A stretch of 64,000 nt of DNA from an uncultured Clostridia bacterium. Its GTDB lineage: Bacteria > Bacillota > Clostridia > TANB77 > CAG-508. Location: the NCBI GenBank assembly GCA_934162535.1, contig CAKPJC010000004.1, forward strand, positions 31,151-95,150, read 5' to 3'. The notes below the pieces were generated by a model, which saw only the letters and a program-made list of their open reading frames with translations, was not told where the DNA came from and made no database searches. The translations under genes and the position numbers were made by a program. This document shows positions 19,598-27,105 of this stretch, one piece after another. The stretch's first letter is position 1; each line of letters begins with the position of its first letter.

Positions 19598-20092
19598 TTA
19601 GCAGGAGGTGAGAAATCTCTCGATGAACTTTATTTCGTCTTCTAGGATACCTGGAATCATCTCTCTGATAATTACATATCCTATAGCTTCTTCATCCAGC
19701 TTTATTTCTGGAATCTCAGGTAATCTCACAACATAACGATATGTCGTGAATAATACTTTATCCTTATTAGGATATTCATGGTAGTGAGTATATGTTTCCA
19801 CATACTCTAGTTCTTCTTCCAAAGTAATCCCTGTTTCTTCTTTCATCTCTCGGATAGCCCCCTCAATAGGTGTTTCTCCGTATTCTAAGGAACCTCCCCA
19901 AAGGCCCAAGCCTTCGTTTCTTGACCTTACTTGAAGAATAATTCCCTCAGGTGTGATTAGGCATATTTCGGTTGATTCCAGCTCAATCATCATATGACGG
20001 TCGAGCCCCATTCTTTCCAGTTCGTTCCGGATTTCAAGGAAGTTCATTCCCCGAAATGTAGTGTTTCTCATTTCAGCAGTAACCTTTTTCAT
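19598..20092 (-). CDS. NUDIX hydrolase, GC-richer foreign-looking gene
   Basis: 164 residues with a complete NUDIX box, from GGSLEYGETPIEGAIREM to KEETGI (G x5 E x7 REUXEE pattern, about residues 71-93), which binds Mg and cleaves nucleoside diphosphate derivatives. The substrate is unknown. An AAGGAGGT site lies 8 bases before ATG 20092. Codon use is GC-richer than in flanking genes, with two in-frame CGG (Arg) codons at residues 14 and 22. A +1 shift at the first would hit TGA two codons later. The ORF reads cleanly with CGG as Arg, in contrast with the CGG sites at 47-63 kb. Confidence 0.8.
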   Translation of the reverse strand: MKKVTAEMRNTTFRGMNFLEIRNELERMGLDRHMMIELESTEICLITPEGIILQVRSRNEGLGLWGGSLEYGETPIEGAIREMKEETGITLEEELEYVETYTHYHEYPNKDKVLFTTYRYVVRLPEIPEIKLDEEAIGYVIIREMIPGILEDEIKFIERFLTSC

Positions 20093-20531
20093 TTGGGTTA
20101 CCTCCTTATATAATTTAGTATACTTTTATTTTACCACAGATTAATCTTTTATACAACTTTATCTTGTTTCTTCTTGTCCAATTTGGTTTAATGATAATTC
20201 TATCATTATTAAACTATGTTTCAAAAACTTTATGAATTAAGTGCAATATTTATTGCAAAATTATTATACTATGAAATATCCCAATTTGCAAAAACTTTTC
20301 ATCGACAAATTTCGACTTTAGATATAAATTATTTTATTTTTTTCTCCATTTTAACAGAACAAATAAGCTAACTTTTAAAATGTACACACAAGACTCAGGC
20401 ATGCTCAAATCAAGGGTGGGAATACCCGAACCTTCTGTCATGATATTCCCACCCTCTTTTATGTGAATATATTTATCTGTTTAAAATCAATGCGATACTT
20501 GTCATGGTGCATCACTATGCAGGATTCAGTG
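20093..20531. other. Intergenic region without a gene, containing one long hairpin
   Basis: About 440 bp. The left ~260 bp are AT-rich and I see nothing in them beyond the leader of the NUDIX gene. At 20413-20455 AGGGTGGGAATA pairs with TATTCCCACCCT around a 19-base loop and is followed by CTTTT on the plus strand. The ~75 bases before it are of higher GC than the surroundings. It could be a small RNA with its terminator or a terminator for antisense transcription. No coding frame fits. Confidence 0.5.
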
Positions 20532-22199
20532 CTACTTTATGTAAAGTCCTCCTCCAATCCCGATAGTGTTGTTGCTGTAGTACGGATAGTTGCCGCTACG
20601 ATCACTAGCATAATTGTACGTACCACTGTCGTTGTAAGCACCGCCCCTGCTGTACCTGAACCAAAAACTATAGCCCTCTAGTGTCCTTAGCCATACGTTC
20701 CCTGCTAGGTCGTATATGTTATTCGCTTTTGCTCCTTCATATGCTCCACTTGCTATTCTTGTTAAGCTTCCTAAGTTCTTTGTTGCAGTTGTTTTGGATG
20801 TATTTGTATAATATTCAAATTCAACATCAGAGTAATTTCCCCATGCTACTGAACCTTTATTTATATCTAATGGTGTTTTCTCTCCTGATTTTATTAGCCA
20901 ATTCATTACTTGGTCATATTGTGTTCCCCATATCATACTTGTTTTTACATTTGTATTCGCTCCTGATAACTTTTTACATTTTTTATACATTTTATACCAT
21001 GTTTGGTCTCCTATATTTGTATTCATTCTTTTTACTACTGGTGTTTTTTGACTTAAATCTCCTACTTCATATCTTCCTATATAAAATCCTCCATATGTTG
21101 CTACACTTTGTAACATTTCATAAAATTCTTGTTCCATTTCCATTAAAAATTCATATCTTGATATTCCTCCTAGATATTTTGTTAAATACGTTGATTCCAT
21201 ATCGTATTTTGTTAATTGTGGCTCATATTTGTTATTACTTGTACTTTTTGTATATGATGTTGCATCTCCAGCATAACTTGTTCCATATATCTTTCCATCT
21301 GTCTTATCTTCCCAATACATATCACTTACATCTTCTATTGGTACCCATACCCATTGATTTCTTTCACATTGGGATGTCCATTGGTTACTATCTGTTACCT
21401 CTTCTGTTCCTTCATATATTACAAATCCTCCATATTTATGGTTTTGTATTGTATCTGTATTTCCATTGCTTTTTCTGTCATATATTTTTACTTCTTTTAC
21501 ATATCCTTTATCTAGTTCTTTATTTTCTGAAGCATTTTTATTATATATTATTCTTAGTTTATATATTCCCTGATTTAATTCTACTTTTGTGTTCATATAA
21601 ATTAAGTCTGATTCTGTATATCCTGAAGCCTTTGTTGCATAATATGACCCATTTAATTTTATTGTTGTTTTTTCTGTACTATTTGTTGTTGTGTTTATTA
21701 TCTCTCCATATAAATAATCATTATAAAATTCACATGATACTGTCCAATTTAATTGTAATATTCCCCCATCTTCACTTACTGTAAACTCTTCTGATGTCAT
21801 CTCACTTGTTGAACTATCTATGTTATAATTACCACTTGTCCATATTCCACTATCATTCTTTGTCCATGGATATGTTCCCTCTGATGTGAATGTATCTGTT
21901 AAATTCTTATTTAGATACAATGTCTCAAATGTTCCATTTACATATGACTCGCTTTCTACTGATGATGCTGTATATCCTTTTGGCACTGGCACATCTATTC
22001 CATCTTTACTTTTTACCATTGTGTAATTATTAGGGTTCATTGCTTGTTTTTGTATTCTTCCTGTATTTTCTACTTCTACATTTTCCTCCTTTTTTGTTAC
22101 TAAACAAATCACTGTTGTTACTAATATTATTGCAACCAATACTATTGAGATTATAACAATTGTTTTCTTATTTATCTTTTTAACTTTTATGTCTTTCAT
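20532..22199 (-). CDS. Membrane-anchored SUMF1/FGE-like domain protein
   Basis: About 555 residues. A positive N-terminus and one hydrophobic helix (about 12-33) anchor a large extracellular part. A jelly-roll-like Thr/Ser/Asn-rich region (about 70-250) precedes an FGE-sulfatase-like domain with WVWVPIEDV, GGFYIGRYEVG, NNIYDLAGNVWLRTLEG and YSRGGAY. The C-terminal end is a degenerate GIGGGLYIK in place of the family's GFRVAL-type close, and catalytic cysteines are not evident. ATG 22199 is chosen because GGAGG lies 7 bases upstream. It shares domain type with the 3300-5102 gene but not its pilin-like N-terminus. Confidence 0.6.
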   Translation of the reverse strand: MKDIKVKKINKKTIVIISIVLVAIILVTTVICLVTKKEENVEVENTGRIQKQAMNPNNYTMVKSKDGIDVPVPKGYTASSVESESYVNGTFETLYLNKNLTDTFTSEGTYPWTKNDSGIWTSGNYNIDSSTSEMTSEEFTVSEDGGILQLNWTVSCEFYNDYLYGEIINTTTNSTEKTTIKLNGSYYATKASGYTESDLIYMNTKVELNQGIYKLRIIYNKNASENKELDKGYVKEVKIYDRKSNGNTDTIQNHKYGGFVIYEGTEEVTDSNQWTSQCERNQWVWVPIEDVSDMYWEDKTDGKIYGTSYAGDATSYTKSTSNNKYEPQLTKYDMESTYLTKYLGGISRYEFLMEMEQEFYEMLQSVATYGGFYIGRYEVGDLSQKTPVVKRMNTNIGDQTWYKMYKKCKKLSGANTNVKTSMIWGTQYDQVMNWLIKSGEKTPLDINKGSVAWGNYSDVEFEYYTNTSKTTATKNLGSLTRIASGAYEGAKANNIYDLAGNVWLRTLEGYSFWFRYSRGGAYNDSGTYNYASDRSGNYPYYSNNTIGIGGGLYIK

Positions 22200-22228
22200 A
22201 GACAACTCCTCCTCTGTTTTTAGATGCC

Positions 22229-22283
22229 AAAAAGACAGTGACTTAATAAGCCTTTTTGTGTTTGGCTTTTATCACTATCTTTT
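22229..22283 (-). terminator. Hairpin with T-run in the leader before the SUMF1-like gene
   Basis: On the minus strand AAGATAGTGA..AAAGCC pairs with GGCTT..TCACTGTCTT, followed by TTTTTGG, about 30 bases before the ATG at 22199. It may terminate the small upstream ORF or act as an attenuator. I could not match the leader to a known riboswitch. Confidence 0.5.
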
Positions 22284-22343
22284 ATTTTTATTATTAAATT
22301 TTTCGTATTTTTTATTAGTTCGCAAATACCATGTTTAATAAAG

Positions 22344-22421
22344 CTATACCCAATATATATATATATATATATATACAGCCCCAACGCTTTCACAGGTTTG
22401 TGTCTTAACTTTATCTTCCAT
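22344..22421 (-). CDS. Possible 25-residue ORF with an AT-repeat inside
   Basis: A textbook AAGAGGTG ribosome site lies 7 bases before ATG 22421. The frame reads MEDKVKTQTCESVGAVY, then alternating Tyr-Ile encoded by a 21-base AT microsatellite, and stops at TAG. One more AT unit would open the frame to a stop at 22220, about 67 codons. It is either a small peptide gene whose length varies with the repeat, or a decayed gene. No family is recognised. Confidence 0.3.
   Translation of the reverse strand: MEDKVKTQTCESVGAVYIYIYIYWV
22354..22374. repeat. AT dinucleotide microsatellite
   Basis: A pure 21-base alternating A/T tract between the SUMF1-like gene and rseP, inside the small ORF described above. 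Such tracts are prone to slippage. Confidence 0.8.
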
Positions 22422-22505
22422 GGTTTTCACCTCTTTGCTTCTAATTTGCTTAAATTATATATTTAGGCATCTTTAATGTCAATAATTTTTCTCAAAAAAA
22501 TTCGC

Positions 22506-23276
22506 CTAAAAAATTCTAACAATATCATTATATGTTACAACTATCGTCAATCCTATCAGAATAGTAAAACCAATTAATTGTATCTTAGCTTCTGTCTCAA
22601 TTGGCATAGGTTTTCTTCTAACAGCTTCAATAAGTAATATAACTATTTTTCCTCCATCCAGTGCTGGTATTGGTAATAAGTTCGTAACGCCCAGAGAAAC
22701 AGATATAACTGCCATTAAATATATATAATTCATTAATCCATTTGTTTGAACGACTATCTCTGATATTCCAACAATTCCAACCATCTGGTCTACTGCTACA
22801 CCACCGGTGAATAACATTTTTAGACTGTCTGCCATTGTTACAACAAATTTTCCAGTTGCTTGTGCTCCATAGTACATTCTATTTTGTATTGTATCCCTTG
22901 CAGGATCTGCGAATTGTATTCCGAATGTTGAAATTATTATAAAATAAACTATTAATCCAAATAATATATTTACTATTGGTCCTGCAAATACTATTGCAAA
23001 TCTCTTCCATAGCTTGGCTTTTGAAAATGAGCCTTCTTTGTCTGAAGCCTCATCTTCTCCTTCCATATTAACATATCCACCTAGTGGTATTAATCTAAGC
23101 GAATATTTTGTTTCTTTCCATTGCTTTTGTAAAAGCTTTTTTCCAAATCCAACTGAGAATTCATTTACTTTTACTTTGCATAGTTTAGCTATGATAAAAT
23201 GTCCACCTTCATGTATTATTACTAAAAATCCTAATAAAAATAATATTTTTATTGTATTTATTGTAAAATTTATCAA
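22506..23276 (-). CDS. rseP: RseP-like site-2 (M50) metalloprotease lacking the PDZ domain
   Basis: 256 residues with a TTG start behind GGAGG. The zinc motif HEGGH is in the first membrane helix. The second M50 signature LLPIPALDGGK is near the C-terminus, with FAGPIVNILFG between. These enzymes cut transmembrane anti-sigma factors and signal-peptide remnants. Typical RseP proteins have 340-430 residues with one or two PDZ domains between the motifs. Here only about 60 residues link the helices and no PDZ is seen, so this is a minimal version. It is the last gene of pyrH-frr-uppS-cdsA-rseP. Confidence 0.85.
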   Translation of the reverse strand: MINFTINTIKILFLLGFLVIIHEGGHFIIAKLCKVKVNEFSVGFGKKLLQKQWKETKYSLRLIPLGGYVNMEGEDEASDKEGSFSKAKLWKRFAIVFAGPIVNILFGLIVYFIIISTFGIQFADPARDTIQNRMYYGAQATGKFVVTMADSLKMLFTGGVAVDQMVGIVGISEIVVQTNGLMNYIYLMAVISVSLGVTNLLPIPALDGGKIVILLIEAVRRKPMPIETEAKIQLIGFTILIGLTIVVTYNDIVRIF

Positions 23277-23286
23277 TGCTTCCTCC

Positions 23287-24105
23287 TTATAATATTATCA
23301 TATAAAATATATATGCAAATGGTGCTAAGAACATTAAACTGTCTATTCTGTCTAACATCCCACCATGACCTGGGATTAAGTTGCTGTAATCTTTTACATT
23401 TACATATCTTTTTATGCTTGATGCTGCGAAGTCTCCTACTTGACCTATTAGACTTAATATTGCTGTTATTATTACTATATATAAATATGAATAATTTAAG
23501 CCATATATGTTATTTATTACTAAAGTATATATTATTGCAGTTATAACTGCTCCAAGTGTTCCTGCTATACATCCTTCTATTGATTTTTTAGGACTTACTT
23601 GGCTAAATTTGTGTTTTCCAAATTTCTTTCCTATAATATATGCAAATGTGTCTGTTCCCCATGCAGATATTATCGCATACCATACTATTATTACGCCATT
23701 TTCCATGCCTCTTATTAGTGCTATAAATGCTATGCATGTTATAATATATAGTATTCCAAATATGGTATATGCTATATCTTTGAAATTTGTTTTCATATTT
23801 GTTATTATAACTTGTGCAAATGATATTACCATAAGTGTTGGAATAAGTAATAACATTATATTCTTTATTGCATCATCTGACATATGTTCTGTTACAATAT
23901 GTATTAATCCTATGAATGCACATGATATATACCCTAGCCATCTTACTGGCTTACATTCTTTTTGTATCGCATTAAAATATTCTTGCATCGCAAGTATTGC
24001 TATTCCCATTAAAAATATATCTACTACATATTTGTTTCCAAATGTGAGTATTGCAACAACTAGTGGAAATCCTAATAATGCTGAAGCTATCCTCTTTATA
24101 TCCAT
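23287..24105 (-). CDS. cdsA: Phosphatidate cytidylyltransferase
   Basis: 272 residues and about eight membrane helices. The C-terminal CDP-alcohol cytidylyltransferase signature runs through SIKRYVNVKDYSNLIPGHGGMLDRIDS, with the catalytic acids preserved. It makes CDP-diacylglycerol from phosphatidic acid and CTP, the precursor of membrane phospholipids. It lies between uppS and rseP, the standard order, with AAAAGGAG before ATG. Confidence 0.94.
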   Translation of the reverse strand: MDIKRIASALLGFPLVVAILTFGNKYVVDIFLMGIAILAMQEYFNAIQKECKPVRWLGYISCAFIGLIHIVTEHMSDDAIKNIMLLLIPTLMVISFAQVIITNMKTNFKDIAYTIFGILYIITCIAFIALIRGMENGVIIVWYAIISAWGTDTFAYIIGKKFGKHKFSQVSPKKSIEGCIAGTLGAVITAIIYTLVINNIYGLNYSYLYIVIITAILSLIGQVGDFAASSIKRYVNVKDYSNLIPGHGGMLDRIDSLMFLAPFAYIFYMIIL

Positions 24106-24138
24106 GTTATCTCCTTTTCTTCTGCTTTCTTTTTTGTT

Positions 24139-24852
24139 TTAGTTTGCTCCAAACTTTCTTGTTCTTTTTTGATATTCTATAATCGCATTGTCTAAATCTT
24201 CTTCTGTGAAGTCTGGCCAATTTTTTTCTATAAATATGAATTCTGAATATACCACTTGCCATGGTAAAAAGTTACTTAATCTAATTTCTCCACTTGTTCT
24301 TATAACTAAGTCTGGGTCTGGCTGACCTTTTGTGTATAAGTTATTTGATACTAGTTCTTCATTTATATCTTCAATTTTTATTTCATCTTTTTTTACTTTT
24401 TCTGATATACTTTTTATTGCTTTTACTATTTCATCTCTTCCTCCATAGTTTAATGCAATATTAAATGTAACTCCTGTATTGTTTTTTGTTCTTTCCATAC
24501 ATTCTTTTATGCTTTTTTGCATTTTTGGTGCAAGTGCTGTTATGTCTCCAAGAATTTTTACTTTTATGTTTTCAGAATCCGCTCTTTTGCTGTAATCATC
24601 TAAATAGCTTTGTAGTAATGCCATTAGTGCTTTTACTTCTTCTTCTGCTCTTTTCCAGTTTTCTGTTGAAAATGCATATACTGTTATATGTTTTAGCCCT
24701 ATTTTGTTGGCATATCTTACTATTTTTTCTAATGTTTTTGCTCCTTCTTTGTGTCCAAATCCTGCTGGTTTTCCTTTGGCTCTAGCCCATCTTCTATTTC
24801 CATCCATTATTATTGCTATATGTTGTGGCATATTTTCTTTATTAAATTCCAT
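24139..24852 (-). CDS. uppS: Undecaprenyl pyrophosphate synthase
   Basis: 237 residues. IIMDGNRRWA carries the catalytic Asp and the diphosphate-binding Arg. FSTENWKR and the C-terminal DLVIRTSGEIRLSNFLPWQ..YSEF follow. It builds the C55 lipid carrier for peptidoglycan from FPP and IPP. It is in the pyrH-frr-uppS-cdsA-rseP operon, 12 bp after frr. Confidence 0.96.
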   Translation of the reverse strand: MEFNKENMPQHIAIIMDGNRRWARAKGKPAGFGHKEGAKTLEKIVRYANKIGLKHITVYAFSTENWKRAEEEVKALMALLQSYLDDYSKRADSENIKVKILGDITALAPKMQKSIKECMERTKNNTGVTFNIALNYGGRDEIVKAIKSISEKVKKDEIKIEDINEELVSNNLYTKGQPDPDLVIRTSGEIRLSNFLPWQVVYSEFIFIEKNWPDFTEEDLDNAIIEYQKRTRKFGAN

Positions 24853-24863
24853 AAATCCCTCTT

Positions 24864-25412
24864 TTATACACTCATTATTTCGTTTTCTTTGTTTGCTAAT
24901 ATTTTGTCTATTTCTTCTATGTTTTTGTCTGTGATTTTTTGTATTTCTGTTTCTGCTGATTTTAGCTCATCTTCTGTTATTTCACTATTTTTTTGCTTTG
25001 TTTTTGCTTCATCTATTCCGTCTCTTCTTATTGCTCTTATTGCAACTTTTGCTTCTTCAGCTATCTTTTTGATTTCTTTTACTATTTCTTTTCTTCTCTC
25101 TTCATTTAATTCAGGAAATGCTAGTCTTATTACTTTTCCGTCATTATTTGTGTTAATTCCAATGTCTGATGCTAATATTGCTTTTTCTATGTCTTTTAAT
25201 ATGCTTATATCCCATGGTTGAATAACTATTAGTCTTGCCTCTGGTACTGATACACCTGCTACTTGGTTTATTGGTGTAGGTGTTCCATAGTAGTCTACTT
25301 TCACTTTATTTAATATTGCTGGGTTTGCTCTTCCAGCTCTTATTTCTGATAATTTTTCGCTATATGCATTTATTGATTTTTGCATTCTTTCTTTTAAATT
25401 TGTATAATCCAT
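24864..25412 (-). CDS. frr: Ribosome recycling factor
   Basis: 182 residues, the usual RRF length. It begins with the triple-helix bundle (YSEKLSEIRAGRANPAILNKVKVDYYGTPTPINQVA) and closes with coiled helices. With EF-G it splits post-termination ribosomes. GGAG precedes ATG 25412. Confidence 0.96.
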   Translation of the reverse strand: MDYTNLKERMQKSINAYSEKLSEIRAGRANPAILNKVKVDYYGTPTPINQVAGVSVPEARLIVIQPWDISILKDIEKAILASDIGINTNNDGKVIRLAFPELNEERRKEIVKEIKKIAEEAKVAIRAIRRDGIDEAKTKQKNSEITEDELKSAETEIQKITDKNIEEIDKILANKENEIMSV

Positions 25413-25474
25413 TTTATTTTCTCCTATTCTTTATTTATGATTTTCATTTCTCATTATATATTTCTTTTGTTGTT

Positions 25475-26182
25475 TTAGTCAACTAATGTTCCTATTTTTT
25501 CTCCTCTTATTGCTCTTACTATGTTTTCTGGATCTGCTATTCCAAATACTAGTAGTGGTATGTTGTTGTCTCTACACATAGCTGTTGCTGTTGAGTCCAT
25601 TACTTTTAGATCTTTATTTAATACATCTATATATGATATTTCTTCAAATCTTATTGCATCTGGTTGTATTTTGGGATCTGCTGAATATACTGCATCAACA
25701 GCTTTTCCAAGTAATATTATATCTGCTTGTATTTCTGTTGCTCTTAGTACTGCTGCTGTGTCTGTTGTGAAATAAGGATGACCAGTTCCACATGCAAATA
25801 TTACTACTCTTCCTTTTTCTAAATGTTTTATTGCCTTTCTTTGTATAAATGGCTCTGCTATTTCTCTCATTTCTATTGCTGTTTGTAGCCTTGAGTATAT
25901 TCCTCTTGCTTCTAATGCATCTTGTAATGCTAACCCATTCATTGCTGTTGCTAACATTCCCATATAGTCTGCTGTTGTTCTTTCCATTTCATGCCCATTT
26001 CTTCCTCTCCAGAAGTTTCCTCCTCCAACTACTATTGCAACTTCAACTCCCATTTCCACTACTTCTTTTATTTTGTCACATATATTTCCTACTACTTCTG
26101 CATTTACTCCTGTTTTCATTTCTCCTGCAAGTGCTTCTCCGCTTAGCTTTAATAGTACTCTTTTATATTTTGCTTCTGACAT
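25475..26182 (-). CDS. pyrH: UMP kinase
   Basis: About 235 residues from ATG 26182 (GGAG 8 bases upstream; a GTG nine bases earlier is less likely). Amino-acid-kinase fold: LLKLSGEALAG, VAIVVGGGNFWRGR, LGKAVDAVYSADP. It phosphorylates UMP with ATP and is the first gene of the pyrH-frr-uppS-cdsA-rseP operon. rpsB and tsf, often upstream, are absent here. Confidence 0.95.
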   Translation of the reverse strand: MSEAKYKRVLLKLSGEALAGEMKTGVNAEVVGNICDKIKEVVEMGVEVAIVVGGGNFWRGRNGHEMERTTADYMGMLATAMNGLALQDALEARGIYSRLQTAIEMREIAEPFIQRKAIKHLEKGRVVIFACGTGHPYFTTDTAAVLRATEIQADIILLGKAVDAVYSADPKIQPDAIRFEEISYIDVLNKDLKVMDSTATAMCRDNNIPLLVFGIADPENIVRAIRGEKIGTLVD

Positions 26183-26270
26183 ATAACACACTCCTATCCA
26201 TTTTTTCGTTATTTTATCATACTTTTGCTAAAAAGAGTAGTGTTTTATTAAATTTTTATTAATTTTTTAA

Positions 26271-26297
26271 AAGAGACAACTTTTATGATTGTCTCTT
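26271..26297 (-). terminator. Intrinsic terminator after pflA
   Basis: AAGAGACAA / TTGTCTCTT stem. It overlaps the pflA stop codon and a T-rich tail follows on the minus strand. Confidence 0.7.
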
Positions 26298-27024
26298 ATA
26301 TTTTTAATATTTTTTTTGCTTTTTCTACTTCCTCTGTTGTGGCTTCTCTTACACCATCTAAGCTATATTTCAATCCCAATTTTTCCCATTTATATTTTCC
26401 CATGCTATGATATGGTAAAACCTGAACTTTTTCAACAGTGTGTAGTGTATTTATAAATTCTTTTAGTTTTATCAAATCTTTTTCGTCATCTGTATAACCT
26501 GGAATTAATACTTGTCTTATCCACATCCTTATGTTGTTGTCACTTAGATATTTTGCAAATTCGAGTTCTAGTTTGTTTGATTTTCCAACCAAATCTTTGC
26601 ATTTTTCGTCATCAATGTGTTTTATATCTAATAATACTAAATCTGTCATTTTTAATACTTCTTTTATATCTTCTGTTAGTGCAACCATCCCTGATGTATC
26701 TATACATGTGTTTATTCCTTCTTTTTTTAGTCTTTCGAAAAATTCTATAAGGAATTTCACTTGTAATAATGGCTCCCCTCCTGTAACAGTCACTCCTCCT
26801 CCTGATGGTATTATATAGTTTTTATATTCTTTTACTTTTTCCACTATGTCATCTACTGATTTATATTCTCCACCATTTATATCCCATGTATCTCTATTGT
26901 GACAATATTTGCATTCTAAATGACATCCTTGTAAAAATAAAACAAATCTTATTCCCGGTCCATCAACTGTTCCAAAACTTTCAATTGAGTGCACTTTTGC
27001 ATAGTATCTTATATCTTTTTCCAT
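26296..27024 (-). CDS. pflA: Pyruvate formate-lyase activating enzyme (radical SAM)
   Basis: 242 residues. The radical-SAM cluster motif is CHLECKYCHN (CxxxCxxC). The GGEPLLQ SAM-binding segment and LLDIKHIDDEKC follow. It generates the glycyl radical on PflB using SAM and a 4Fe-4S cluster, so it works only anaerobically. It lies downstream of pflB with an 80-bp gap. Confidence 0.95.
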   Translation of the reverse strand: MEKDIRYYAKVHSIESFGTVDGPGIRFVLFLQGCHLECKYCHNRDTWDINGGEYKSVDDIVEKVKEYKNYIIPSGGGVTVTGGEPLLQVKFLIEFFERLKKEGINTCIDTSGMVALTEDIKEVLKMTDLVLLDIKHIDDEKCKDLVGKSNKLELEFAKYLSDNNIRMWIRQVLIPGYTDDEKDLIKLKEFINTLHTVEKVQVLPYHSMGKYKWEKLGLKYSLDGVREATTEEVEKAKKILKI

Positions 27025-27105
27025 GTTTCCTCTTTCTTCCTTTTAATGTTCATTTTTTATAGTTATATTTCAATTCTTCTATATAAAGCTAGATGATTAT
27101 CATTT

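Noticed and set aside
20681..21784. Plus-strand 367-codon hydrophobic frame
   Set aside because: It is the antisense of the SUMF1-like gene. The T-rich strand yields Leu/Phe/Tyr-rich shadow frames throughout 1-46 kb.
22206..22440. A cyclic di-GMP or other known riboswitch before the SUMF1-like gene
   Set aside because: The leader has a terminator-like hairpin, but I could not match any known aptamer consensus.
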